Both the position numbers and the translations under genes were made by a program. A stretch of 64,000 bases of DNA from CALJTV01 sp036821185 (lineage in GTDB: Bacteria > Chloroflexota > Dehalococcoidia > GIF9 > UBA5629). Under the pieces are notes generated by a model. The model saw nothing but the letters and a program-made list of their open reading frames with translations. It was not told where the DNA came from and made no database searches. The stretch covers positions 558,001 to 622,000 of the forward strand of contig DAISKD010000001.1 of assembly GCA_036821185.1 (NCBI GenBank), given 5' to 3'. Of the stretch, positions 1-9,702 are shown piece by piece (position 1 is the first letter of the stretch; each line of letters begins with the position of its first letter).

Positions 1-2
1 GC

Positions 3-857
3 CAAACCCCCGTCATCATGCTCAGCGCACTCACCACCAGCGGTGCGGAGGTCACTGTAAGGGCTCTGGAACTGGGCGCCGTAGACTTTTTCCTGAAACC
101 ATCCGTGCTTAGCCCGTTGGGCGATGCCCAATCAAAAGGAGAACTGATCGCAAAGATAAAACTGGCAGCCAGGACCACCGTCCCAAAGGGCCCTGCGCCA
201 CTTCTGCAAACCGCCGCCCGGACCACCAGGGCTACCCAGAAAACACACAGCAGGAAAAGGCCAAACCACGTGGTGGTCATCGGGTCGTCCACAGGTGGAC
301 CGCGGGCTTTGATGCAGGTTATTTCCAGCCTGCCAGCAGACATCGACGCAGCCGTTTTGGTGGTGCAACACATGCCATCACTGTTCACCAAATCACTTGC
401 CGAACGACTTGAGAGCTTGTCTGAGCTGAGCGTCGCAGAAGCACAGGACGGCGATGAGATACAGCGATCCCGGGTGTTGGTAGCACCAGGTGACCACCAC
501 ATGTTGGTGAACGACGGACATATAAAACTACACAGAGGGCCCCCTGTGCTCGGCGTACGTCCGTGCATCGATGTTACCATGGAATCGGTAGCCAAGGCCT
601 TTGGCAGCCGCTCGCTGGGTGTAGTCCTGACAGGCATGGGCACAGATGGCACCAGAGGGGCAGCCCTGATCAAAGCAGCCGGGGGAAAGATCATTGTGGA
701 AGACGAATCGACATGCGTGGTCAACGGAATGCCAACGAGCGTCATCAAGGCAGGTTATGCTGACTATATAGTACCTATCTATGACATCGCCTCGAAAATC
801 GCGGATATCTGTCAGGAAAAAGTACCGATACAGAAGACCACAGCGAGAAGACTATGA
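3..857 (+). CDS. cheB: Chemotaxis protein-glutamate methylesterase CheB (5' end outside window)
   Basis: CheB removes methyl groups from (and deamidates) chemoreceptor glutamates and acts with CheR in adaptation. The visible part begins inside the receiver domain: the reading frame is open to the window edge and reads TPVIMLSALTTSGAEVT, ending the receiver with the conserved Lys of 'FFLKPS'. A linker follows, then the methylesterase domain with the Ser nucleophile in GSSTGGPRAL, the His in VVQHMPS and the Asp in GMGTDG. The ATG at 18 lies inside the receiver domain and is not the start. The gene overlaps cheR by 4 bases (ATGA), so the two are probably translationally coupled. Confidence 0.95.
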   Translation, partial: QTPVIMLSALTTSGAEVTVRALELGAVDFFLKPSVLSPLGDAQSKGELIAKIKLAARTTVPKGPAPLLQTAARTTRATQKTHSRKRPNHVVVIGSSTGGPRALMQVISSLPADIDAAVLVVQHMPSLFTKSLAERLESLSELSVAEAQDGDEIQRSRVLVAPGDHHMLVNDGHIKLHRGPPVLGVRPCIDVTMESVAKAFGSRSLGVVLTGMGTDGTRGAALIKAAGGKIIVEDESTCVVNGMPTSVIKAGYADYIVPIYDIASKIADICQEKVPIQKTTARRL

Positions 858-1702
858 CCGATGCAGAATATCTCGAACTTATAAGAGAAATTGGAAAGCT
901 TACCGACATCGACTTAAACAAGTACAAAATCACCCAGATGCGTCGGCGCTTGGAGCATTTTATGTTGAATTTGGACTTCAACGACGTGACATCATTTTGC
1001 TCCGAGCTGAAGCAGGACTTCACCCTGGTAGAAAAACTCAAAGACTTCCTGACAATAAACGTGTCTGAGTTTTTCCGTGATCCAAAATATTTCAGCCTGT
1101 TGACGACCGAGGTCTTCCCTGGGATGCTGAAACACCGCAACAGACTGAATATTTGGAGCGCTGGTTGCTCAAATGGCGCCGAGGCGTACTCTGTCGCCAT
1201 GATCCTTGACCGTCTCTCACCGCTTTCTTGTCACCGGATATTGGCCACCGACATCGACCAGAAATGCTTGGAGAAGGCTAGAGATGGTGGTCCCTACAAT
1301 ATCACCGAAGTCAGAAATGTACCCACTGAATTCCTAGAAAAGTATTTCGTCACCACCCAAGACGGCTACAGAATGGTAGAAAAAATCCGTCAGAGCGTCA
1401 CTTTCAAACAGCACGACCTGCTGAAGGACTTCGTCGGTGTGGGGTTTGACCTTATTATCTGCCGTAATGTACTCATCTACCTCACCGAAGAGGCAAAGTC
1501 TGAGCTCCTACTCAAGTTCCACCATGCCCTGAGAGAGGATGGTATTCTATTCCTGGGTGCGACTGAGATCATCTTAGACGCGACACGATTCGGTTTTACC
1601 CTTTACAAAACCTGTTATTATCGAAAGGTAACCACCAGCAAAAGCCTGCCGGTAACTTCAAAAACGCCGGCGCTAGCATCAACCGGGGAGAAAAATACAT
1701 GA
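854..1702 (+). CDS. cheR: Chemotaxis protein methyltransferase CheR
   Basis: CheR transfers methyl groups from S-adenosylmethionine to receptor glutamates. The 282-residue protein has the usual helical N-terminal domain, then the SAM-binding core: IWSAGCSNGAEAYSVAMIL (motif I), ILATDID, and DLIICRNVLIYL near the active site. Its length is that of a plain CheR with no TPR or receptor-tethering extension. It lies between cheB and the HD-GYP gene with 4-base overlaps on both sides, which indicates one operon extending upstream of the window. Confidence 0.95.
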   Translation: MTDAEYLELIREIGKLTDIDLNKYKITQMRRRLEHFMLNLDFNDVTSFCSELKQDFTLVEKLKDFLTINVSEFFRDPKYFSLLTTEVFPGMLKHRNRLNIWSAGCSNGAEAYSVAMILDRLSPLSCHRILATDIDQKCLEKARDGGPYNITEVRNVPTEFLEKYFVTTQDGYRMVEKIRQSVTFKQHDLLKDFVGVGFDLIICRNVLIYLTEEAKSELLLKFHHALREDGILFLGATEIILDATRFGFTLYKTCYYRKVTTSKSLPVTSKTPALASTGEKNT

Positions 1703-2784
1703 GACGAATATCCATAAAATATGCCAGACCCGGCATGATGCTGGGCTATCCAGTATTTGACCCCTACGGAGTCAAACTGCTCGACGCCAACGTCAAATTG
1801 GACGAGCACAATCTGAAAATGCTCCTCAAGATGAAAGTCAACGAAATATTCATTCAAGACAGCCGCGTTTACGATGTCATCTCTATACCACTCATCCCTC
1901 CCGAAATCGAGGGGAGAGCTTCCGCTGTGCTGCGGCAGCTAATGATCGAGACCCGAATAAGCGGCCGACTGACAGCGGAGGGGATGCGCAACATCAGCAG
2001 CGTGGTAAATGCCATGGTGAGCCACTTTTCCTTTTCCAATATGGGAGAGCCCTCCGTGGCAGGCATAATATCCCGCGAAGACTTTATCTACATTCAGCCG
2101 GTTAAGGCTGCTATCCTTGCACTGATAGTCGCCCACAAACTGAAGTGGGACAAAAACCAGCTGTCCACTCTGGGCATCGCCACCATGCTTAAAGATATCG
2201 GCTATGCCGAACTGCCCGAGGAAATCCTTCGTAAATCGGACGGACTAACAAAAGAGGAGCTAGCAAAAATTAAAGAACACCCAGCACGCGGTCAAAAACT
2301 ATTAACACAGTTCGATGGCAAGGACGCCAGCATCGCTACCGCCATCGTACAACACCACGAACGGTGGAATGGAAGCGGCTACCCTCTAGGGATAAGAGGC
2401 AACAGAATATCGCCACTGGCACAGATAATCGCAATCGCTGATAGCTACACTGAACTGATCTCGGTAAGCCCCGGGCGCTCCAAGGTGTACATGCCACACG
2501 AAGCTATCGAGTTCATCATGGCATTCAGTGGCGAGTACTTCAACCCAGAAATGGTGGACGCTTTTGTCAGACAAATACCCTGTTACCCCGCAGGACTCAC
2601 CGTCGAACTAAACACTAAAGAAGTAGGTATCATCTCAGACTCTAAACGCGGCCTCGTGGGCAGACCGGTAGTGCGCGTTTGCTATCACCCAAAGGAAGGT
2701 ATTCTGCAGCAACCGTACGACCTTGACCTGTCAAAGCCGGAATTCCAGTCCAAATTCATAGTCAAAATTCTGGATTACTTCTAA
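1699..2784 (+). CDS. HD-GYP-type protein with a degraded metal site
   Basis: A 361-residue protein with the N-terminal strand-rich module usual for HD-GYP proteins (PGMMLGYPVFDPYG), then an HD-GYP-like helical domain. HD-GYP proteins hydrolyse cyclic di-GMP at a two- or three-metal site. The GYP half is present (HHERWNGSGYP, about residues 219-229, and AIADSYTEL), but the HD dyad reads KD (MLKDIG, Lys165-Asp166) and the upstream histidine is Gln133 (YIQPV). It may therefore bind cyclic di-GMP without hydrolysing it, or be inactive; that is inference. It overlaps cheR and the next gene by 4 and 1 bases, tying it to chemotactic signalling. Confidence 0.85.
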   Translation: MRRISIKYARPGMMLGYPVFDPYGVKLLDANVKLDEHNLKMLLKMKVNEIFIQDSRVYDVISIPLIPPEIEGRASAVLRQLMIETRISGRLTAEGMRNISSVVNAMVSHFSFSNMGEPSVAGIISREDFIYIQPVKAAILALIVAHKLKWDKNQLSTLGIATMLKDIGYAELPEEILRKSDGLTKEELAKIKEHPARGQKLLTQFDGKDASIATAIVQHHERWNGSGYPLGIRGNRISPLAQIIAIADSYTELISVSPGRSKVYMPHEAIEFIMAFSGEYFNPEMVDAFVRQIPCYPAGLTVELNTKEVGIISDSKRGLVGRPVVRVCYHPKEGILQQPYDLDLSKPEFQSKFIVKILDYF

Positions 2785-3158
2785 TGTCCGACGATAGATT
2801 GCTGTCACAAAGTGATATAGATGCGCTGGTGGAATCGGTAGCTCCTAAACTAGGAGGCACCAAGGAAAAAGACGCTGCCGGCAGGACCAGCACAGCCCAC
2901 TCCCAGCCAGCACATGCACCCCCAACTCAAGACATAAAATCGCTATCCGAAAAGATAGCAGAGTTGGCAGACCGACTTGATAAGCTTGAAAAGACAGTCA
3001 GCAAACTCAAACAACCAACAAATAGCAGCTCCGGAATGGCCCATTTCGCTCAAAATTTCCGCTGTACTTCATGCAATAGTCAGGGGTTCCTCGCCTTTTT
3101 CGTCAAATGCACCCGGTGCGGGCAGATCAAGCTCTGGGGCTCCTGGCCTCCAAAGTAG
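2784..3158 (+). CDS. Small protein: FliM-like N-terminal peptide, coiled coil, zinc ribbon
   Basis: A 124-residue protein of unknown function, last gene of the chemotaxis operon (its ATG overlaps the preceding stop). Residues 6-16 read LLSQSDIDALV, closely resembling the N-terminal CheY-phosphate-binding peptide of the flagellar switch protein FliM (LSQ-E-E-IDALL type). A polar linker follows, then a short heptad-rich coiled coil (about 51-76), then a C-terminal zinc-ribbon-like module with Cys94-x2-Cys97 and Cys109-x2-Cys112. No flagellar gene lies in the window. An inferred role is docking of a phosphorylated CheY-like regulator to a non-flagellar target. Confidence 0.8.
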   Translation: MSDDRLLSQSDIDALVESVAPKLGGTKEKDAAGRTSTAHSQPAHAPPTQDIKSLSEKIAELADRLDKLEKTVSKLKQPTNSSSGMAHFAQNFRCTSCNSQGFLAFFVKCTRCGQIKLWGSWPPK

Positions 3159-3267
3159 CCCCCCTTCCTCTCTCCATCCATCAGCTAGCGGTTTCATTCC
3201 CTGACCAGCAGCAGCTTTCCATTACTATCCTGCTACACAACAGGCGCCAGAACATTAATCGCCCCGG

Positions 3268-3296
3268 TTGACTTTAGTATTATCCAGGCGTATATT
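3268..3296 (+). promoter_or_regulatory. Promoter of marR-ABC exporter operon
   Basis: TTGACT and TATATT are separated by 17 bases, about 40 bases upstream of the marR start. A Shine-Dalgarno (AAGGTGA) lies 8 bases before the ATG at 3338 and not before the out-of-frame ATG at 3331. Confidence 0.6.
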
Positions 3297-3337
3297 AAAT
3301 AGTACAGTCCACATTAATTATTAAGGTGATATGAATC

Positions 3338-3794
3338 ATGGTCAATCTGGACTTGTTGGCAGAAGTGCTGGAGCTTGAACACCGTGCCCACCAGCTAATG
3401 AGGCAATATTCACTGGATGCCTGGATGGGGTTAAGTCTGACTGTACCTCAGCTTAAAAGCTTGTTCTTTATTGCTACGCACCCCGATACGAGTCCTGGCA
3501 AACTGGCAGCAGCCCTGGGAGTAACGCCATCAAATGTGACTGGAATCGTTGACCGCCTGGTGGAGCAGGGACTGGTGCACCGCGAAGAGAACCAGAGTGA
3601 CCGCCGCGTCCTGGTGCTCAAGCTAACTGAGAAGGGAAAGACCATCCTTGCTAATCTTAGAGAGAGGAGATCGAACAGGGTGCAGGAAATAATGAGCAAA
3701 CTCAGTGAGCAAGAACTCAACTGTTTGGCCATCGGACTCAGGGCACTGGTGGCGGCTGCCGAAGAAACAGATAGACGAAAAGACAGCACAGATA

Positions 3795-3802
<8 letters not shown>
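3338..3802 (+). CDS. MarR-family transcriptional regulator
   Basis: A 154-residue winged-helix protein. The recognition-helix region (PGKLAAALGVTPSNVTGIVDRLVEQGLV) and the wing (HREENQSDRRVLVLKLTEKG) have the standard MarR layout, flanked by N- and C-terminal dimerisation helices. Its stop overlaps the start of the ABC transporter ATPase gene by 8 bases, so it very likely autoregulates and controls the exporter operon. The ligand is unknown. Confidence 0.9.
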
Positions 3803-4775
<973 letters not shown>

Positions 4776-4783
4776 CAGCAGCG

Positions 4784-5545
4784 ATGAGATTGATAAGCGG
4801 TGTCCTTACCATAACTGAATTTGAGCTACGAAAAGTGCTCCACGACAGCTCCCAGGTCTTTGTCAGGGCAATACAGCCCCTCCTCTGGCTGTTGGTCTTC
4901 GGTGGCGTATTCGGCAGGCTCAGGGTGCTGCCTACCGGCAATTACAGCTATCTACAGTTCCTTACCCCGGGTGTGCTGGCACAATCGGTCATCTTTATAG
5001 CCGTTTTCTATGGAATCACATTGGTATGGGAACGGGACGTTGGCCTGCTCAACAAACTGCTCTCTACACCGGTGCCCCACTCCAGCATCGTCCTGGGCAA
5101 GACCCTTGCCGCCGGCGCGCGCTCCATCCTTCAGGCAGTACTGATATTCCTCTTAGCCTTAGCCATCGGCATTCAACTTCACATAGACTTGGTCAGCGTC
5201 CTCGGCGTGGTCCTGGTCATAGTCCTCTCCGGCATGTGTTTCTCCAGCCTCTCCATTTTCCTGGCCTCAATGCTCAAAACCCGGGAACGCATGATGGGCA
5301 TCGGACAGGCAATCACCATGCCGTTGTTCTTTGCCAGCAGCGCCATCTATCCAATGGAACTCATGCCCAATTGGTTGAAGATAATAGCAATCGCCAACCC
5401 CCTCAGCTACACTGTAGATGCACTGCGTGCACTGCTGGTAACCGGCGACTTTAGCCGTCTTCCCCATGACCTTGGCGTACTGGTCCTGGCAACCGCTATC
5501 CTGGTATCCTTAGCCACCACCTCGCTCAAACGAATTGTAGATTGA
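4784..5545 (+). CDS. ABC-2 type exporter, membrane subunit
   Basis: A 253-residue integral membrane protein of the ABC-2 family, with about six hydrophobic segments (for example LLWLLVFGGVFG, VIFIAVFYGITLVW, LGVVLVIVLSGMCFSSLSIF) and the conserved loop WERDVGLLNKLLSTPV typical of DrrB/NodJ-like permeases. It forms the transport path for the preceding ATPase. The substrate cannot be deduced; regulation by the upstream MarR protein suggests export of a toxic or antibiotic-like compound. Confidence 0.9.
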   Translation: MRLISGVLTITEFELRKVLHDSSQVFVRAIQPLLWLLVFGGVFGRLRVLPTGNYSYLQFLTPGVLAQSVIFIAVFYGITLVWERDVGLLNKLLSTPVPHSSIVLGKTLAAGARSILQAVLIFLLALAIGIQLHIDLVSVLGVVLVIVLSGMCFSSLSIFLASMLKTRERMMGIGQAITMPLFFASSAIYPMELMPNWLKIIAIANPLSYTVDALRALLVTGDFSRLPHDLGVLVLATAILVSLATTSLKRIVD

Positions 5546-5641
5546 CTATTTATAGGTGACTATAAAGCAACCGCGTAAGCTAAGCGCGTCTGTGACCTGG
5601 CTTTGGACGGGAGCAATATTGCTGGAACAGAAGTTAAGAGG

Positions 5642-5717
5642 TGGTGGAGCTGATGGGATTCGAACCCACTACCTTTTGACTGCCAGTCAAACGCTCTCCC
5701 AATTGAGCTACAGCCCC
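5642..5717 (-). tRNA. tRNA-Ala (anticodon GGC)
   Basis: On the minus strand a complete cloverleaf begins GGGGCTGTAGCTCAATTGGG. The seven-base acceptor stem has a G-U pair at the third position, the classical alanine identity element. The anticodon arm has loop CTGGCAG (anticodon GGC), the T-arm loop is GTTCGAATC, and the 3' CCA is encoded. It lies 47 bases downstream of the TM2 gene, in the direction of the chaperone operon. Confidence 0.97.
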
Positions 5718-5764
5718 GTTAACAATATAAAGTCTAACAAAAACAGCAGCCGGACTCAAACATC

Positions 5765-5980
5765 TCAATGCTTTAAAGGACGACCCCAGGCGTCTTTGCG
5801 ATAATCGCTGGCAATCAAAATAAGATCGCTCAACCACCAGATACCAAACATACCCAGGGTGAGCATCTTGGCGAACGCCGAACGGGTCCTGCCGATGTAG
5901 AAACGGTCGGCACCCAAAAAGCCCAAAAAGAACGATAGAAGAAACGCCACTAACCAGCTTTTTTCTTTCGGCTGATCCAT
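5765..5980 (-). CDS. TM2-domain membrane protein
   Basis: A 71-residue protein with the TM2 pattern: a first membrane helix (WLVAFLLSFFLGFLG), the conserved GADRFYIG turn, and a second helix (KMLTLGMFGIWWLSDLILI) followed by D-Y-R. TM2 proteins are small bacterial membrane proteins of undefined function. It is 5 bases downstream of the VTT gene and is probably the last protein gene of the clpC operon. Confidence 0.85.
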   Translation of the reverse strand: MDQPKEKSWLVAFLLSFFLGFLGADRFYIGRTRSAFAKMLTLGMFGIWWLSDLILIASDYRKDAWGRPLKH

Positions 5981-5985
5981 GTGAC

Positions 5986-6573
5986 CTATAGCCCCATCAT
6001 TATACCTGCCCAGCGCAGCAGCGAACGCAAGCCGAAGAAACCGGCATAGGCAATCATCATGTTCTTCACCGATTTGCCACCCCAGCAGAGAAAAAAGAAC
6101 CTCACCAGTCCGAACCTGAGCATACCGGCTATCGCCGTAAACGGGTAAAATAGCGGGTTCAGTATCGCTGACATAAGGAAAACCGCCACGCTGCCGCGCC
6201 TGCGTATCCAGTCGCTGAACCTGGCAAAAATTCGGTAGTTGTCCAGGCCCTGTATCGCCCGCTGTCCACTGTAGCCGCTAAGATATATACCGATGCTCCC
6301 CACAGCTTCGCCCAGCCCCGAGACCAGCCCCACAAGCGCCGGGTGGAGAATACTCCCCATAGTAAATACGACCAAGATGCCTGGTATCGGAACAAGCACC
6401 GTGGCGCCGGCAAATATGCTGATAATGAACACCCCGAGATAACCATAATGGGATACATTCTTGATGTACTCCCAATAAAGGACTGCAACCACACAGAGAG
6501 CGATGGTCAGCGCTATTGCTAGACCACCGATCACATATTGAGCCTTCCCGGTCCCGGTTTTTGCTTCCTGCAT
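5986..6573 (-). CDS. VTT/DedA-like membrane protein
   Basis: A 195-residue polytopic protein with about five hydrophobic segments. It has the VTT-type re-entrant region (GATVLVPIPGILVVFTMGSILHP) and a later RRRGSVAVFLMSAILNPLF segment as in DedA/YdjX relatives, a family implicated in lipid scrambling and envelope homeostasis. Its start codon overlaps the clpC stop by one base (TGATG), so the two are co-translated. Substrate and role are not deducible. Confidence 0.75.
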   Translation of the reverse strand: MQEAKTGTGKAQYVIGGLAIALTIALCVVAVLYWEYIKNVSHYGYLGVFIISIFAGATVLVPIPGILVVFTMGSILHPALVGLVSGLGEAVGSIGIYLSGYSGQRAIQGLDNYRIFARFSDWIRRRGSVAVFLMSAILNPLFYPFTAIAGMLRFGLVRFFFLCWGGKSVKNMMIAYAGFFGLRSLLRWAGIMMGL

Positions 6574-9017
6574 CAGTCCGTCTTGCCTACGGGGACTTTG
6601 TTTTTCTTTCTAGTCTGGAAGGTTAACCCACCTTCTTTAACATCCACAACCACATTATCGCCATCGCTTAGCTCGCCGCTCAATATCCGGCCTGAGAGTG
6701 GGTTTTCCACAAAACGCTGGATCGCTCGCCTCAATGGGCGCGCCCCATAAATTGGCTCATACCCCTCTTTTAGCAACCACGACCTCGCCTCCTCGGTGAG
6801 CTCCAGGTGTACATTGCGGTCACTCAGCCGCTTTTCAACTTCCAGAACCAGCAGATCTACTATTTTCTTTAAGTGCTCCTCGGTCAAGGGCTGGAAAATT
6901 ATAACGTCATCGATCCTGTTGAGGAACTCGGGGCGGAACGTCCGCTTTAACTCACTCTCTATTGCACTGCGCAGCCGCTGTTGTTCGCTCTTCTCCTGGC
7001 GCGAAAAACCAATAGCCTGCTTCTGGAATTCCTGAGTGCCCAGGTTGCTGGTCATTATCACTACGGTGTTCTTGAAATCAACCGTCCTGCCGTGCCCATC
7101 GGTCAACCTTCCATCTTCAAGTATCTGAAGCATAATGTTGAATACATCGGGATGCGCCTTCTCAATCTCATCGAACAGAATAACGCGGAACGGACGCCGC
7201 CGTACCGCCTCGGTAAGCTGCCCTGCTTCTTCGTAGCCAATGTAGCCAGGTGGCGCACCGATGAGCCGCGATACGGTATGCTTCTCCATAAACTCGGACA
7301 TATCTAGCCGTATCATCGCATCCTCATCGTCAAACAGGAACTCCGCCAGAGCTTTCGCCAGCTCAGTCTTGCCCACACCGGTGGGACCGAGAAAGATGAA
7401 ACTGCCTATCGGCCTCCTGGGGTCTTTAAGCCCTGCCCGCGCCCGCCGGATTGCCTCGCATACCGCTTTGACCGCTTCGTCCTGATTCACAATCCTCTGG
7501 TGTATTCTCTCCTCCATGTGAAGTAGCTTTTCCGCTTCGCCCTCCAGCATACGGGCCACGGGGATACCCGTCCACTTAGAGACAAGCTCAGCTATGATTT
7601 CCTCGCCCACCACACTTTCGATCTTTTTCCCTTTGCGCCACTCTGCCTCCGCCTGCTCACGCTCTTGCTCCAGCTTAAGCCTTTGCGATTTCAGCTCTGC
7701 AGCTTTCTGATAGTCAGCGCGCTGCGAAGCCGCCTCCTCTTCCTCTTGCAGGTGTCTTACCTCATTGTCCAGCGCCTTTATATGCGCCGGTTTGCTCTCC
7801 ATGTCAATGCGCAGTTTGCTTGCCGCCTCGTCGATCAAATCAATCGCCTTGTCGGGCAGAAACCGCCCCGAGATATAACGGTGACTCAACCTAGCAGCCG
7901 CCACCAGCGCTGAGTCATCAATTTTTATTTTGTGATGGGCTTCATATCTGGGACGTAGCCCACGGAGCATATCAATTGTTGCTTCAATGCTAGGCTCATC
8001 AATAAACACTGGCTGAAGACGCCGCTCAAGTGCCTTGTCCTTCTCAATATGCTCCCGGTACTCATCCAGGGTAGTAGCACCTACGCACTGTAGCTCACCA
8101 CGGGACAGCGCCGGCTTTAACATATTGCTGGCATCAATAGCCCCCTCCGCAGCACCAGCACCGACCACAGTATGTATTTCATCAATAAACAGGATGATTT
8201 CCCCATTGGACTGACGCACCTCGTCCATCACCGCCTTGAGTCGCTCTTCAAATTCCCCTCTGAACTTGCTCCCAGCTACCAATGCCCCCATGTCCAGCGC
8301 TATTATCCGCCTGTTCCTTAAAGAGTCTGGCACATCCCCGGATGCGATCTTCTGTGCCAGCCCTTCAGCAATGGCTGTCTTGCCTACACCTGCCTCACCG
8401 ATTATCACCGGATTGTTCTTCGTCCGACGGGTAAGAATCTGCATCACCCGCTTTATCTCCTCGTCACGGCCGATCACCGGGTCGAGTTTGCCCTGACGCG
8501 CTAACTCAGTGAGGTCTCGCCCATACTTCTCCAGAGACCGGTACTTCGCCTCGGCGGTAGGGCTATCAGCCCTATGTCTTCCCCTTATGCTCTGCAAAGC
8601 CTGATATATTTTCTCCTGGTCCACGCCAAACTCTTTCAAAATCGCCGCCGCTTCACCTCTTCCCTCGCTGGCAATAGCCACCAGCAGGTGCTCCACACCG
8701 ATAAAATCGTCCTTCAGTCGGTTTGCCTCGCGGGCAGCATTCTGCAACAGATGGCGGAAACGGGGGGTCTCGAATACCTGCAACACCTCGAGGGACATCT
8801 TTGGTGCCGAATCGAGTACCATCTCCAGGCGTTTCCTCAGCGCACCTGTATTCACGCCGATCCGTTCCAGCAATTGCACCGCCAGCCCACTTTCTTGTTC
8901 CAACAGGGCTAGGAGCACATGTTCCACATCAAGCTGACTGTGACGGTAACGTCGCACCAGCACCAGCGAGCCAGCCAGCGCTTCTTGTGCCTGTTCGGTG
9001 AACCTTTCCGGCCTCAT
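6573..9017 (-). CDS. clpC: ClpC-type AAA+ chaperone/protease ATPase
   Basis: An 814-residue class I Clp ATPase: double N-domain (about 1-145), first AAA module with GEAGVGKTAIAEGL and FIDEIHT, short middle domain (about 410-470), and second AAA module with GPTGVGKTELAKAL and LFDEIEKAHPDVF. It is called ClpC and not ClpB because the coiled-coil middle domain is short and because an IGF tripeptide (QKQAIGFSRQ) sits after TSNLG, at the place of the ClpP-docking loop; ClpB lacks this. Start: an SD (AAGGA) lies 7 bases before this ATG, with a GTG one codon earlier. It belongs to the HspR operon, so heat-shock control is likely. Confidence 0.9.
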   Translation of the reverse strand: MRPERFTEQAQEALAGSLVLVRRYRHSQLDVEHVLLALLEQESGLAVQLLERIGVNTGALRKRLEMVLDSAPKMSLEVLQVFETPRFRHLLQNAAREANRLKDDFIGVEHLLVAIASEGRGEAAAILKEFGVDQEKIYQALQSIRGRHRADSPTAEAKYRSLEKYGRDLTELARQGKLDPVIGRDEEIKRVMQILTRRTKNNPVIIGEAGVGKTAIAEGLAQKIASGDVPDSLRNRRIIALDMGALVAGSKFRGEFEERLKAVMDEVRQSNGEIILFIDEIHTVVGAGAAEGAIDASNMLKPALSRGELQCVGATTLDEYREHIEKDKALERRLQPVFIDEPSIEATIDMLRGLRPRYEAHHKIKIDDSALVAAARLSHRYISGRFLPDKAIDLIDEAASKLRIDMESKPAHIKALDNEVRHLQEEEEAASQRADYQKAAELKSQRLKLEQEREQAEAEWRKGKKIESVVGEEIIAELVSKWTGIPVARMLEGEAEKLLHMEERIHQRIVNQDEAVKAVCEAIRRARAGLKDPRRPIGSFIFLGPTGVGKTELAKALAEFLFDDEDAMIRLDMSEFMEKHTVSRLIGAPPGYIGYEEAGQLTEAVRRRPFRVILFDEIEKAHPDVFNIMLQILEDGRLTDGHGRTVDFKNTVVIMTSNLGTQEFQKQAIGFSRQEKSEQQRLRSAIESELKRTFRPEFLNRIDDVIIFQPLTEEHLKKIVDLLVLEVEKRLSDRNVHLELTEEARSWLLKEGYEPIYGARPLRRAIQRFVENPLSGRILSGELSDGDNVVVDVKEGGLTFQTRKKNKVPVGKTD

Positions 9018-9059
9018 CACACTATCCTTGGAGCTAAACTAAGACCACCTCCCCCAAAA

Positions 9060-9338
9060 CTACCCGCTACCGAATTCTTCCGCTACCAATTTGTCCCGGT
9101 ACCCGATAACCAGGTTGCACTCCGGACCCACGCAGCATTCGATCCTCTTCCTGAGCTCAGCATCCAGCCTGCGCTTACCTGCATTTGGCGCCTCTCTTTT
9201 GTACCGGTTGTACCAGGCACAACTTGCTGACCAGTCTTTGTTCACCATTATAGTGACAAAATCACCGACCCGCTCACATTTTACTGTGGTAGCCGTGACT
9301 TGCCATCCAGCCGGTCTAAGTCCGATATTCTCAGTCAT
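9060..9338 (-). CDS. Conserved-looking hypothetical protein in the hspR-clpC operon
   Basis: A 92-residue protein that I do not recognise. The chosen start (MTENIGLRPAG) overlaps the hspR stop region by 8 bases; the longer reading adds only eight residues. It has four cysteines: one in VKCERV, one in WSASCAWYNRY, and the pair in ECCVGPECNLV (three Cys within seven residues). It has no membrane segment and no signal peptide. Its position between hspR and clpC suggests a stress-related or redox role, but nothing stronger can be said. Confidence 0.7.
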   Translation of the reverse strand: MTENIGLRPAGWQVTATTVKCERVGDFVTIMVNKDWSASCAWYNRYKREAPNAGKRRLDAELRKRIECCVGPECNLVIGYRDKLVAEEFGSG

Positions 9339-9666
9339 TGCTCTCCCCGACCCCTTTGGCAAGTTGTCTTAGACGCTCCAGCTCTGCTTCCAACTCTAGC
9401 AACCTCTGCTGCATCTCAGCCATCCTCTCTGCCATACGCATCACCACCTCCACGCCAGCCAGATTGATCCCTAGGTCATCCATTAGGGACTTGATATGGC
9501 GGACACAGGCGATATCCCTCTCTGAATAGTAGCGGATGTTCCCCTTAGAACGATACGGGCGGACAAGACCTAACCTTTCATAGTACCTTAAGGTATAGGT
9601 CTCCACACCCGCTATCCTGGCAGCCACACTTATCACATATTTGGGCTCCGAGTCCTGCGAAGTCAT
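9331..9666 (-). CDS. hspR: MerR-family heat-shock repressor, HspR-like
   Basis: A 111-residue protein with a MerR-type winged helix (YVISVAARIAGVETYTLRYYERLGLVRPYRSKGNIRYYSERDI) and a C-terminal coiled coil (about 75-105), with no metal-binding cysteines. This matches HspR, the repressor of chaperone genes in actinobacteria and other lineages. Its place downstream of a dnaJ-like gene and upstream of clpC is the classical HspR context. Known HspR sites are CTTGAGT-N7-ACTCAAG repeats; a related but different repeat lies at the divergent promoter region near 10780. Confidence 0.88.
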   Translation of the reverse strand: MTSQDSEPKYVISVAARIAGVETYTLRYYERLGLVRPYRSKGNIRYYSERDIACVRHIKSLMDDLGINLAGVEVVMRMAERMAEMQQRLLELEAELERLRQLAKGVGESND

Positions 9667-9702
9667 CCTATCTTATCACCCCTCCAGCCAATTGACAATA
9701 TC

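Noticed and set aside
5556..5804. Rightward 82-codon open frame across the tRNA region
   Set aside because: It reads the antisense strand of the tRNA-Ala gene; there is no SD and no recognisable protein.
6573..9017. Calling the Clp ATPase ClpB
   Set aside because: Short middle domain and an IGF loop at the ClpP-docking site fit ClpC.
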